Positions 23,667 to 34,580 of a DNA stretch of 64,000 nucleotides are shown piece after piece (position 1 is the first letter of the stretch; each line of letters opens with the position of its first letter). Under the pieces are notes generated by a model, which was not told the origin of the DNA, searched no databases, and worked only from the letters and a program-made list of their open reading frames with translations. The stretch covers positions 25,281,212-25,345,211 of the forward strand of contig JAGTTD010000016.1 in NCBI GenBank assembly GCA_018398585.1. The letters are read 5' to 3'. The position numbers and the translations under genes were made by a program. Source of the stretch: Simmondsia chinensis (lineage: Eukaryota; Streptophyta; Magnoliopsida; Caryophyllales; Simmondsiaceae).

Positions 23667-24658
23667 CGTAAATTACACATTAGTATCATGAGTAGGGCTG
23701 TAAATGAGCCAAGTCGGCTTGTAAGTTGGTTCGGTTTGGATAGTTAAGGGCTCAGTTTGGGTTCGTCTAGGTCGACTTGAGAGTTGTTTAAGGGAGGCTC
23801 GATTAAGTGAACGAGTTAAATCCAATCGAGGCTGATTCCACTCAAAATGCTCATTGAAACAGCTTGTTTTGGTGAGCTGGCTCGCATGTTCAGATGGTGC
23901 CACGTGGCCCTTCCTTCACTTTTAGATGCGTGTTGCTATTTGGGTATTTAAATGTTGCATAGGCTCTGACCTTTTATTGAATTACAAGTATGCCTTTGGA
24001 TTTCCAAATTTCTATGCATGATTTATTTCTTTAGGCTTTTTATAGTTGCCCAAGTAACAATAACCTTAAACAAACCTAACGAGCCTGATAAATGAGCCCA
24101 ACAAATCCACGTGTAAATGAACCCAAAACGCTCAACTAGCCGACTCTCCAAATAATTGAGCCTAACAGATATCGAAACTGAGCCAAATTGACTTGCTTGT
24201 CGAGCCAAGCATATCATAAATATGTCGCCCAGTTCGATAAATGCTGCTGAGCCAATCCGCTCTCATGAAGTTAACAAGTCGAGCAGAGCCGACCAGCCAT
24301 GATTCGGCTCGGTTCAACTTATTTGTAGCCCTAACCATGATATTTGATATATTTATTTTTTAAATAACAAATTTTGTGAAATAATATGTTAATTCAAATT
24401 GTTACATATATTTAACAAAACAGTCCAAACGACAGTATGTAAGGATATAAATAAGCCTCTCATCCAAATTTTCTTCATTATCAGTGCCATGACATTGACG
24501 GATAAAGGGGTAGCGAGGGGATGGTGAATTTACTACCCAATAATGACAAGTTTTACAGTCTTTCACAATGCCATTTGAACTATTTTATTAAATGCACATA
24601 AATTTGTAGACTAAAAAATTTATGTATTAAATCTCAGAGTACTAATATATAATTTACC
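23667..24658. mobile_element. MITE (GTAAATTACATATTAGT family), copy 2, interrupted
   Basis: The left end GTAAATTACACATTAGTATC and the right end reversed GTAAATTATATATTAGTACT define the same family as 7890-8268. The body to the right of 24341 (ACAAATTTTGTGAAATAATA, CTATTTTATTAAATGCAC) also matches that copy. The insertion of a small hAT at 23693-24333 splits it a few bases inside its left terminus. Confidence 0.7.
23693..24333. mobile_element. Non-autonomous hAT element nested in a MITE
   Basis: The ends TAGGGCTGTAAATGAGCC (left) and, reverse complemented, TAGGGCTACAAATAAGTTGA (right) form an inverted repeat. The flanks ATCATGAG (23685-23692) and ACCATGAT (24334-24341) match at 6 of 8 positions, consistent with an old 8-bp hAT TSD. 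Subterminal sequence is rich in GAGCC and CGGTTC words. It encodes no transposase. Confidence 0.7.
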
Positions 24659-25390
24659 TTTTTTTTATTGAACCATTATAGTCATCCATAAAATTACAAT
24701 TTTACTACCATTGTATAGAGTCTGGAGCAGGGGTGAATCCACCATACTGCCATTGGAGGCACGGGCCCCCAGTGACCCATGTGCTGAATCTCAGATATTA
24801 ATAGTTGCTTATTATAATTTTTAAATACGGGTATTAAAAAAAAATGGTGACCCCTATCATATTACACTCTAACTTGATGATTGATGTCATGTTTACTATT
24901 TCCTAGGTTAAGGGCTCATGGCTACCAAGCATCAACTTTTTGAAACATTTTAATTATAATTCTTTTAAAGTTGTGGCTCTTCATTTTCAAGCATTATAAA
25001 ACCATATATAATATATTAATACCATTATCTTTTACTAAGTTATTATTCTTTTTCTAGAAAATACTCAGTTATGATTCTATTTTACTCACATGAAACTTTT
25101 TTCTATTGTATTAGTATAATTATTTTACAAAAGTTTTCATATATACATATTCTCAATTTTTAATGAATTATTTGTATATTTTATTTACTTATAAATTTTT
25201 ATTTTTAATTTTGTTTTGAATATGAACTCTATATTGAAATCCGAGACTCAATTTAATTTCTAGTAGATAAATTGTCTAATTTTCAATTTTGTCTACAATT
25301 TTTGCCTTAAATTACTTCCCAACTATGTAAATCATAACACAAATTTTATTCCTCAATTCTCTCATATTTTTCTCCTCTTTATGTGACATA
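24659..25390. other. Gene-free stretch with a possible hAT terminus
   Basis: No gene recognised. At 24727 CAGGGGTGAATCCACC followed by GGCACGGGCCCCCAGTG resembles the CAGGGGCGGA-type terminus of another hAT group, but I cannot find the opposite end. The remainder is highly AT-rich. Confidence 0.35.
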
Positions 25391-27160
25391 CTAATGTGAT
25401 TTTAAAAATGTGTTTTAAAACCGTGCACTCGCGAGGGTACGAGATCATCGTAGCTTAGTCGGGTATACGGGTCGTATCCACAGGGAATTAAAGTTAAGTT
25501 AGATTTCATTATTAACGAGGAATTAGACTTTTGGTTTTTTTTCGATGATTGTTTGAGCAATTAACTAAACTAGAACAATTAAAATAATAAAAATGATGTC
25601 AATGCAATTGAGGTTAGTTTAGGAAATAAATTTAGGACAACTTTACTCGTATCCCGTCATTATATTATACTATGATAATTATTTAGGTGGCTTAGGCTAC
25701 TAGCAATAACAACAACAACAACAAGCCCAGTGCCACCAAGGGCTCCCGCCAAGCGCAGGGTCTGGGGAGGGTAGGTGTACCCAGCCTTCCCCCTTCAGGG
25801 GGCTACCCTGAAGAGAGGCCATTTCCTTGGACCCCCAGCTGAAGAAAATGGTCTTGCATCCATCAGCCAAAAGACCTGACAAACATCAGAAACCATAAGT
25901 ACGGCCCACACCAAAAAAAGAGGGGGGGGGGGGGGGGGGGGGATAGACAGATAGAGATAAAGACTACCCTACTCTAACCGGATCATCTAGTACCCCTATG
26001 CTAGCCCTCCAATGGGCCCTATCTAAGGCCATCTCCTCCTGAAGATTCAGGTGGGTGAGGTCTTGTCGGACCGTCTCAATCCATCTCTTCTTCGGTCTTC
26101 CTCTGCTTCTTCTGCCTAATATAGTAATAAGCTGTTCGCATCTTCTGACTGGAGCTTCGTCCGGTCTCCTTCTGACATGTCCGAACCACCTCAAACGGTG
26201 CTCCCTTAATTTATCTTCAATGGGAGCTACGCCCAATTTGTCTCTTATGATGTCGTTTCTGATCCTATCCTTCCTTGTGTGTCTGCACATCCACCTCAGC
26301 ATTCGCATCTCCGCCACCTCAGTAATAAGTCTGGCTAATATTTAAACTATGGCTTAGGGTAATGAATTAGTCTAAAGGCATAACCAATCATATCACTTTA
26401 CGTGTAGCATAAGTTATCTCATTAGTACTATTTAATTCATTTCTTGCCAATTCAATATTAAACCCGAATTAATAATTAAGTTATGGCTTAGGGTAATGAA
26501 CTAGTCTAAGCGCATAACCCGTCGTCTAACCTTAGGTGTAGTATGGATTATCTCTATAGCATTAATAAATTCATTTGTTACTCCTAATTAAGTATTAATT
26601 TATATAAAATATTGTGTTTAGAGTTGGGTACAACCTCAACCCTGACCACGTGTGAAAAACTAGTTATGTCATAGTCTAGGCTGCAAGCTCGTACGAATGC
26701 TAATAATCTGGAGATCTTATCATGGCTATAAGCACACACAAAGAAACACTAAACAACAATCATAAATTTTCCATAGGGGTGCGTATATAACATAACATAA
26801 ATTTATTGTCAAAAGCATAATATAAATCCAGGATACGGATTGCTCTTCATCTCTAAACTAAAGAGTCTACTCCTCTGTATGAGTTTTACACATCATTCAA
26901 ATCAATAAAGAAAGAAACAATGGAAAACAAACTAGAAACTGAGACTCCCCCCATTTGCATTGACATTGATCCAAGCTTTGATCCTTCCAGTACTCCGACC
27001 ACCTGGACTTCGGCCTTTGAGAACCCCTTGGATCTCGTAGCGGCTTCGGAAAGGACAGGAGGAGAGGAGACGCGGCCAAAAGATGTGAAAATAAGTCTCC
27101 CCCTCTTTATTTATACCTGTGGCTCGACATTTGGGGGTCGTATCGAACGATGTCGTTAAC
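25390..27160 (-). repeat. Unclassified dispersed repeat 'X', copy 1
   Basis: It shares collinear blocks with the inverted copy at 52309-59027. These include CGGGTATACGGG followed by TCGTATCCACAGGGA (25459-25485), CGTATCCCGTCATTATATT (25649-25667), GGCTTAGGGTAATGAA (twice, at about 26350 and 26486), ACAACCTCAACCCTGACCAC (26629-26648) and a GGGGTGCG word near 26776. Near 27085-27118 the minus strand has GGTATAAATAAAGAGGGGG, the equivalent of the TATA region in copy 2, so transcription would read leftwards. No recognisable protein. Interrupted by an RTE LINE at 25710-26333 and cut at the right by copia sequence. Confidence 0.7.
25710..26333 (-). mobile_element. RTE-clade LINE, 5'-truncated, with 3' tail
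   Basis: The minus-strand frame 26317-25964 encodes the carboxy end typical of plant RTE LINEs (MRMLRWMCRHTRKDRIRND, then EHRLRWFGHVRRRPDEAPVR and SRGRPKKRW), and the TGA stop lies at its end. The 3' UTR follows, with a poly(G) tract (plus strand, 25921-25942) and the CTCCCGCC...GGGTCTGGGG module, terminating in (TTG)n. Identical AATAA flanks (25705-25709 and 26334-26338) are the TSD. Repeat X copy 2 shows the equivalent uninterrupted site. This element ties the module, seen alone at about eight other places here, to RTE 3' ends. Confidence 0.85.
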
Positions 27161-27741
27161 GGGTGCTTGATATTTCCTCACTATTGTTGATGACTTTAGC
27201 TGTTATACTTGGGTTTATCTAATGAGGGAGAAATCCCAAGCTCACAAAACTCTTATGGATTTTTGGCAAATGGTTAGTGCTCAATTTGGTTTTTAGGTGA
27301 AACAAGTGAGAAGTGACAATGGGCAAGAATTCAAGTATGGGCCATTGTTGGACTTCTACGATCAACATGGGATTCAATTTCAAACTTCTTTAACTAGGAC
27401 ACCTCAACAAAATGGAGTTGTTGAGCGTAATCACAAGCACCTTTTAGAGGTTGGCCGTGCCGTGCTCTTCGTTTTCAAGCAGGTTTGCTTATAAGATTTT
27501 GGGGTGAGTGTGTTTTGATGGCTACTTATCTTATTAATTTAACGCCTTTAGTTTTACTCAAAAATAAGAGTCCTTCTGAGAATTTGACGGGCAAATTGCC
27601 TACTTATGTACATTTACGGGTTTTCCAATGTCGTCGCTATTTTCATGTTAAGAATAGGTCTAATGATAAGTTTGAGAGTTGAGCCACTCCAGGAATTTTT
27701 GTTGGTTATCCTCATGGTCAAAAGGGGTACACAATTTATAG

Positions 27742-28239
27742 TGTGCGGAAATAAACAATTTACTCGAATCTCAAACGAATCAAATACCACGACAATAACG
27801 AGAAACAATTGGACTAAAAGAGAAACGAAACAATAGACATAATGATTTACGTGGAAACCTCTTTACAATCGTAAATGAGAGAAAACCATGGGCGAAGATC
27901 GGAGCTTTTATTATTGAATCAAAAAAAGAAGAATTACAATATTCTCTCTCACACTCTCAATATTTTTGGTGCGGCGCCGCAAAGGGAAAATACCTCACAC
28001 GAATTTTTGGATGTATTGTGACGTAGCCTACGTCCGTATTTATAAATGCGCAGAAACCCTGTTTCCCGATCGATCGGGCTCCAGATCGATCGGTTCCTCA
28101 CCGATTGATCGGCCTGCTCTCTGGATGCGTCCTTCTTTTACGTAACTTTCCCGATCGATTGAGCTCCACCTCGATCGATCGAACTCACCACAGCCCTTCT
28201 CCTTAATACGCCAAGTAATTTTGAGACATTTACCTAACA
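27742..28239 (-). mobile_element. Solo LTR inserted in the copia element
   Basis: A 498-base element, TG...CA, flanked by identical TATAG (27737-27741 and 28240-28244); the copia frame resumes directly after the duplication. On the minus strand it starts TGTTAGGTAAATG, has a TATA box CATTTATAAATACGG at about 28035-28048, and contains the copia-LTR word CCACGTAAATC at about 27849-27859. Five CGATCGAT-type palindromes lie just upstream of the TATA box (28065-28183). Confidence 0.88.
28035..28183 (-). promoter_or_regulatory. LTR promoter with array of CGATCGAT palindromes
   Basis: Reading the minus strand, five related sites occur: CGATCGATCGAG at about 28170, CAATCGATCGGG at 28150, CCGATCAATCGG at 28101, CCGATCGATCTGG at 28083 and CCCGATCGATCGGG at 28065-28078. 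They are followed about 20 bases later by TTTATAAATAC. The placement suggests upstream activating sites for LTR transcription (inference). A similar arrangement is found at 52501-52630. Confidence 0.55.
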
Positions 28240-30214
28240 TATAGTCTTGAAGATAACAAAATTATTGTGTCTAGAGATGTTTGCTTTTATGAAGTTGTAT
28301 TTCCTTTCCTTAAACCGGATAATGTTCAAGCAATTCAAGATGGTAATATATCAAGACATACTCCAATTGATGTCATACAAGACAATATTGTTGACAAGAC
28401 GGAACTGGTTTGCGTCAGGCTGGTTCCTGGGCAGGAAGCTATGGCTGGCTCATTGCCGACCGAGCCAGGGGTTGTAGAACTGGCCGACATTGAGTTGGCT
28501 AGTGGTTCGGGTGGTGGTTCGGGTGACCACCAGCCTACTCCGAAAGTGCAAGGTACTCCCGGATCTAGTCCCAAGGTTGTCACAAGAAGAAGTGGCCATA
28601 TATGCTCCATGCCAGTGAATTATAGGACTTCATTTGTGATGTTCCGTCCTCTATAACCCATACTCTTTCTGCCGCACCATCGGTCAACTTGGGTATAGTG
28701 TATCCCATTTTAAATTTTGTTTCTAGCGCACAATTTTCTAATGCTCACGTTGCTCTTTTATACACCATCACTTCTATTGATGAGCCAAAAACTTTTCAAC
28801 AGGCCATATAGTTCAAACATTGTAGAGATGCGATGGAAAAGGAGATACAAGCTTTGGAGAAAAATCACACTTGGACTTTAGAGAATTTGCCCGATGGAAA
28901 GAAAGCCATTGACTCCAAGTGGGTGTATAAGGTGAAGTATAAATCAGATGGTTCGATAGAACGCTACAAGGCTCGTTTGGTAGCAGAATATTTTACACAA
29001 GTAGAAGGTATAGATTATCATGATACCTTTGCCCCAGTTGCTTAATTCGTTACTGCTCGTTGTGTTTTGGCGATTTCTTCTGCACAAAACTGGATTATAC
29101 ATCAGTTAGATGTAAATAACGCGTTTCTTCACGGGGATTTAAGTGAAGAAGTCTACATCAAACTTCTTTTGGGTTTTGGATGTAAACACGAAGGAAAGGT
29201 GTGTCATCTTCGTAAATCACTTTATGGTCTACAACAAGCTTCTCATAATTGGAATGAGAAATTTACTTCAATGCTGACCAACATTGGATTCTGACTGTCA
29301 AAATCGGATTATTCCCTCTTTATGTTTTTCCATGATTATATTTTTACCCCCGTTCTTATATATATGGATGACGTCACTATTGCGGGTAATAATATGGAGC
29401 AAATATATAAAGTGACGGGTGTTTTAAATAATTCTTTTGGGATAAAAGACTTGGACCCATAAAATATTTTTTGGGAATAGAGGTGGCTCGTTCTCCTAAA
29501 GGGTTCATGTTGAGTAAAAAAAATATATGTTTTAGACATTCTTAGTGAAGCCGGGTTGTTAGGGGCTTAACCGGCTTCTACTTTGATTGTTCAAAACCAT
29601 GTGTTAGCTGATGGGATCGGGGATTCGATTTATGGTACGGGTCAATATAGACATTTGGTGGGGCGGTTGTTGTATCTCACTATTACCTGACCCGGTATTT
29701 GTCACGCTGTTTGTTTTTTGGGTCAGTTTATGCATGATCCTTGACAACCTCATATTGAGGCTGTTATGCATGTTTTACAATACCTAAAAGGTACACCGGG
29801 ACAAGGCGTCTTGTTGCCTTCCGATAGTAATTTTAAGCTCCATGGTTATTGTGATACTGATTGAGTTGGGTGTCCCACAACTTGAGGTTCTACCACCGGT
29901 TATGTTGTTTTCTTAGGTGGGGCGCCTATTTCGTGGCGATCCAATAAGCAAACTGTTGTTTCACGTTCTTCAGTTGAGGCTACCGTTCCATGGCCACTAT
30001 TACTAGTGAGATTATTTGGTTAAGGCGTTTGTTAATTGATCGTGTTGTGCTCCATTCAACCGAATTGGTAAAGGAAAGATTCTACATAGATTCCATAACC
30101 CATCGCATGAACTAAGGAGTAAAGTTTAGCATGGATAGTACTTTCTCAAAAAAGGTCTAGCTAAGAGGACAATATGCTTTTCTAATATCCACTCTCGTTG
30201 TATTGAAGAATCAA

Positions 30215-30484
30215 CTATACCAAAAGCTTAAGTGATTGGGGCTTATGACTGGTTTTATATTCTAACAGCCCTTGGAACTTGAAGCATGGATATCGCACAA
30301 GTCCATCTCATACCTTGTACCTAAATTATGTTAATATTCAAAGTCAGGGTTGTTGGAATTCGAACTTATAAACTCTTTAGTCAATAAGGCTCTGATATAT
30401 CCATATCAAAAAACTAAAAACTAACTATTCTAAAAGTTTAAGCTGACGGGTGAAGGCTCAAGATTGGTTTTATACCCTTAACAA
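30215..30484 (-). mobile_element. Decayed TRIM, second copy
   Basis: On the minus strand, TGTTAAGGGTATAAAACCAA with CTTCACCCGTCAGCTTAA (30425-30484) and TGTTAGAATATAAAACCAG with CACTTAAGCTTTTGG (about 30220-30267) are degenerate versions of the 72-base LTRs at 13022-13314. An ATATCAGAGCC primer-binding-site relic follows the first. No TSD is evident. Confidence 0.65.
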
Positions 30485-31992
30485 AGACCTCCAAAATGAA
30501 TGGAAGGCAGCCAAAAGAAAAAACATATTAAAGCTTGTTTCTTTTCTCAAGGAGAAAACAGGTTACACTGTCAGTCTCGATGCAATGTTTGTATTAGGAT
30601 TGCTACTTTAAATTAAAGTAGTAATTATATACAAAAGGTAATAGGTAGGACCATCCACAGAAATACCGAAACCTTAAATTAAAGTAGCAGTTATATACGA
30701 AAGGCAATTGGGGAGCAAAATTAAGAACATTGAAATTTATGTGGTTCAGCTAAAGCCTACAACCACAGAGGAGTATAATAATTCCACTATATAATGATGC
30801 AATCAATTTGGATTGTATCTAGGTTCGGGGGAAAATGTAGTAGGAGAAGATTAAGGAAAAATAGGAGAAGAAGACTGGAAGCTGAAGATGAAGATGATTA
30901 ATACGTCTTGTCCCATTGAAGTTAGTGCACACTGGCAATCCCCTCCGAAAGAAAAAGAGCAACTGTATGTAATTCCCACTCTAATAGCCTATCGACCACC
31001 ATGAAGGTATGTGCCCGGAATATTAGGGATACCGAGGTTATGTAAAGTAATTCATTCTTAGAAGTTTGGTAGTTTAACTCCGTATAACTATTGAGGGGTT
31101 AGTCGAATCAAAGCAATGAAGCAATAGTGTTTCATCCAGAAAAGCATCTTGAGCTGATGGGGAAGTTGTCGTTTGGATAGAGTTGTGTTCCGACATCGGG
31201 AGGTTTTTTTTGGGAAGATTGGCTATTGGGGTAGAGTGATGCTATCTTTGTGTAGGCATCTTCAGTGTCGTGTTTTATTTGTTATCTGTTTATACTTATT
31301 ATTGTAGCAGGTGTTGATCTATATCCTATGATGAGGACATAGGTAGATCTTGCTTTTTTGAGTTTGCTTCTATTTTTTCCTTGATCTCTACCCACTTATG
31401 TGTGGTTTTGAGTTCCGCCTTTGTGGGACGCCGGTTTTTGTATCGCAATTATTTCTCTAATTATTGGAAAAAAAAAGAGAGAGAGAATTTAGGAGAAATT
31501 TGAGATGTGATTCCCTTATGCCTTATTGATTACGTCAAGTAGCTATTTATAAAGGAATTAACACCAACTTTCCTTTCAAGACACTAATTAAAATTTTGAA
31601 ATACAAATCCAAATTTGAATTTATAAAATGGCGGTAAAAATTGTCGGGAAGGAGCACGTAACATATCATCGGAAGATTACATGAGCTCAACTTTCAACCC
31701 AAATGTCAACATGCACGATCCTAGTGTACATAAAGAGTCATCCGCACTAAAAAGTATGTCACGAGCCTAAATCGAATTGGTCTAATCTTTTACCATATAA
31801 AGAAGGCCTACTATAATTAGACTCCACGCATAACACAACAGTTCTCCTCCTTGGAGTCTAGTTGGACTATGAATATCCAATATGAACATTAAAAATGTCA
31901 AATTTTAATATTTATTTTATCTTTCTAGTGGTTGATGGATCGAATGAGTTTTAACTTGTTAAAGTTCTACATAAGTTGATGGCTATAAACAT
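30485..31992. other. Decayed LTR-like and LINE-like repeat DNA, no gene
   Basis: At 30735-30790 AAATTTATGTGGTTCAGC and CAACCACAGAGGAGTATAAT match the conserved part of the copia solo LTR at 48880-49293, and a short duplicated block (AAATTAAAGTAG) occurs at about 30610 and 30673. From about 31090 to 31480 a T/G-rich segment ending in an A run and GAGAGAGA looks like a LINE 3' end inserted in this LTR relic. No coding frames were recognised. Confidence 0.4.
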
Positions 31993-32746
31993 TAGGGGTG
32001 TAATCGATTCGAGTTGAGCCGAGTATCTCAGTACTTGACTCGAACTCGATTAACTACTCAGGTACTCGAACTCGTACTCGAACACAATTCAAGTAGTTAA
32101 TTTTGCTTGAACTCGAACTCAATTAAATATTCGAGTACTCGTTTATTGTGCATATGAACGTTCAACAAATTAGCTCTATTATAATATTATTCCATGCACT
32201 CGAACTTAGTTATAATCAATTATTGCCCACACTATATTTTAACATATACAACCATAAATCACTAATATAATAGAAAATATGCATCAAAACCTAAGTTTCA
32301 AAAAATACAAGCAAACCAAATACAAGTTTTTTACTCCACCACAAATGTAACATGTCATCTTTTACAAGGAATTCAATGTTCCTTCTTTCATTCTACTATT
32401 AATGCCATAAGTCATCCGTTTCAAAAGAAAATAATACACAAGAACTACTTCATACAATTCAAGTATCGAATCGAGTACCAATTCGAGTATCGAGTCGAGT
32501 ATTTAATCGAGTATCTAGTCAAGTATTTAGTCGAGTATCGAGTCGAGTATTCAATCGAGCATTAAGCCGAGTATTCAATCGAGCGTTGAGCCGAGTATTC
32601 AATTGAGTTTCGAGCCGAGTAGTTCACTACTTGGCTCGTACTCATTTATTAATTGAGTATCTTTTGATGCTTGAACTCGGTTAATTCGAGTTCGAGTGGA
32701 ATTCATTCGAGCTACTCACTAGCTACTCAGATCGCTTACACCCCTA
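31993..32746. mobile_element. Non-autonomous hAT element with subterminal tandem repeats
   Basis: The left end TAGGGGTGTAATCGATTC opposes TTACACCCCTA at the right. The flanks ATAAACAT (31985-31992) and ATAACAAT (32747-32754) match at 6 of 8 positions, an old 8-bp TSD. The interior has a degenerate array of GAGTAT-CGAGTC units (about 32460-32640), matched in inverse by CTCGAACTCG words at the left. No ORF. Confidence 0.72.
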
Positions 32747-32799
32747 ATAACAATATGAGGGTGAAAAAGAGGAGTTATAGCAAATTCCTTATTAATAAA

Positions 32800-33374
32800 T
32801 GTCACAAACCTAGCCGTGACATAGCCCAGCGCACCAGTTAAGAGCATTGGACAATAAAGATTGAAGTAGTTTTAGTTGTTGTGAAGGGCATGGCAGCGTC
32901 TCCGAGCCAAGACAGTGTCAAGGGTCGCAAAAGCCGAATCCGAGCCAGAGATCGCAGCAGTTCTGTCACGGACATGCCATCACCTGATAGTGTCAAGGGT
33001 CCCGGGTCCGTGTCAATCTCAGCTTCCGATGGTACAAATCAAGCAAGCCCATCACTAGAAGACTCTAGAAGATTCTTACTCATTTTTCCCGCCTTAATTG
33101 CTCGGTTATTTCTTTTGAATTTGAATTGATGCTTGTAATTAGATATTATAAATAGGAGATCATTAGAATGTAAGAGGATCATAAAAAAGAAAATAATCAA
33201 AGACTTATATCTTTTCTCTCATCTTTTAATTCTCTCTCTCTCTCGTCTCCAATTTCTCTTAATTCTCCCTCTCAGCGTCATCTTCTTCTCTCTTGCTTAT
33301 CTAATTCTGATTTTTCTCTTCTTTCTCAACTTAATTCTACTTTTCTCTCAGGTCACGATCTTAGGATCGTGATA
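32800..33374 (+). mobile_element. Solo LTR, TGTCAC...GTGAYA family, long form
   Basis: A 575-base element flanked by identical ATAAA (32795-32799, 33375-33379). It starts TGTCACAAACC and ends GATCGTGATA (the expected final CA is mutated to TA). ATTATAAATAGGAG at about 33146-33159 is a TATA box, followed by a long CT-rich leader. The plus-strand open stretch at 32881-33129 is inside the LTR and is not considered a gene. It is related to the solo LTR at 5042-5410 by its termini and layout. Confidence 0.8.
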
Positions 33375-33379
33375 ATAAA

Positions 33380-34182
33380 TGGCTATGCTAAATCATTGGC
33401 CTACCAATCTGATCGAGTCAATCGAGCTTATTACTAGGTAGAGTTGATTACTGAGGAGCATTATTTTCATATTAAAGTGACTATCATTTGTCAAACTATT
33501 CGAGCTACTAACAACATATTATTGAGCTAGTCCTGAATAATTAACAAGCTCTTGATGAGAAAAATGTGCTCTTAGTGAGCTTTCAGTGATCTTCTTATTA
33601 GTTTTTAATGAGCCAAACATCGCTGTTTTAACTCGACTTACTAAATTTTATCGGGCTTGCTTAAAGTTAATTTGTTTGATCATCAAGCCCTTAAAAACAA
33701 ACAGGAATGATGTTAAATGGATACTATAGCATTTTTAAATTTCGAAAATAACATTAAAAAATTTTGAACTTTGAATATTTATTAATTATTAGTATATTAA
33801 TATATAATATGGAAGTACTAAAAGCATCATTAAATATTTTTTTAGAATCTCATACTTCCGTCTTAGCTAAAATAGAGCAAATAAAGCTTCTTTTATTTGA
33901 AAAATGTTAAAGTACATAAGTTGTTAAAATTGACGTAATAGTTTCGTTATTTATTGTAAAGTTAGAAGTTTTGGGTTCAATACTTATTTTCTATCTTTTT
34001 AAAAGTTTTTCTTATTGAAGAAAAAAGTTGTATCATTCTTACTATTATAAAAACAAATGCATAATTTACGCAATTAATGTATATAATATGTAAAAATATA
34101 TACTTAGTTCATGTATTTCAATTATATGGTATAAGAGGTAACATATATATATGTATGTATGTATATATACATAAATATCTGT
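33380..34182. other. Gene-free AT-rich stretch
   Basis: No gene or bounded element recognised; AT-rich with (TATG)n/(TA)n microsatellite sequence at about 34145-34170. Confidence 0.5.
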
Positions 34183-34580
34183 CTTAAGAATTTAATATAT
34201 ACTGTAAAATATAATTAATGCTACAATGACGCTTAAATAAATTGATTTGATAATTTTGGTACAAATATATAATAAAACGCTATGTTTAAGAAAAGTAATA
34301 TAATTAATATGATAATTAATATTAAAGTGACAACTTATTTTAAGAAAGTAAAAAGTAATATAGCTTGCAAAAATAACAATATATATATGACTTAAGAATT
34401 TAATAAATATAGTAAAATATAGTTACAATCACGCTTAAATAAATTGATTTGATAATTTTGGCACAAATATATAATAAAACATTATGTTTAAGAAAAGTAA
34501 TATAATTAATATGATAATTAATATTAAAGTGACAACTTATTTTAAGAAAGTAAAAAGTAATATAGCTTGCAAAAATAACA
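34183..34580. repeat. Two tandem copies of a 208-bp AT-rich unit
   Basis: The unit starting CTTAAGAATTTAATA recurs 208 bases later (34183 and 34391), and the copies stay nearly identical down to TATAGCTTGCAAAAATAACA. Few differences separate them, so the duplication is recent. No coding capacity. Confidence 0.9.

Larger units (their letters stand above)
27165..30210 (+). pseudogene. Decayed Ty1/copia pol (integrase, reverse transcriptase, RNase H)
   Basis: Fragments in correct copia order. Integrase core (27190-27490) keeps the three DDE-type acidic positions as TIVDDFS, VRSDNGQEF and QQNGVVERNH. A solo LTR then splits it (27742-28239). The reverse transcriptase amino part follows (28833-29294: [49 protein letters not shown]), then a YMDDV-like block near 29360, and finally a degraded RNase H tail (29840-30030). 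In-frame stops and frameshifts are spread throughout. No gag or flanking LTR pair was recognised. It truncates repeat X copy 1. Confidence 0.85.

Noticed and set aside
24727..24790. Complete hAT element starting CAGGGGTGAATCCACC
   Set aside because: No matching opposite terminus or TSD could be found; kept only as a possible terminus.
26347..26590. Direct repeats around GGCTTAGGGTAATGAA as a CRISPR-like or regulatory array
   Set aside because: Only two diverged units of about 130 bases within repeat X; a simple internal duplication in a plant repeat.
32881..33129. Ser/Asp-rich ORF as a host gene
   Set aside because: Lies wholly inside a solo LTR with intact TSD; no domain.
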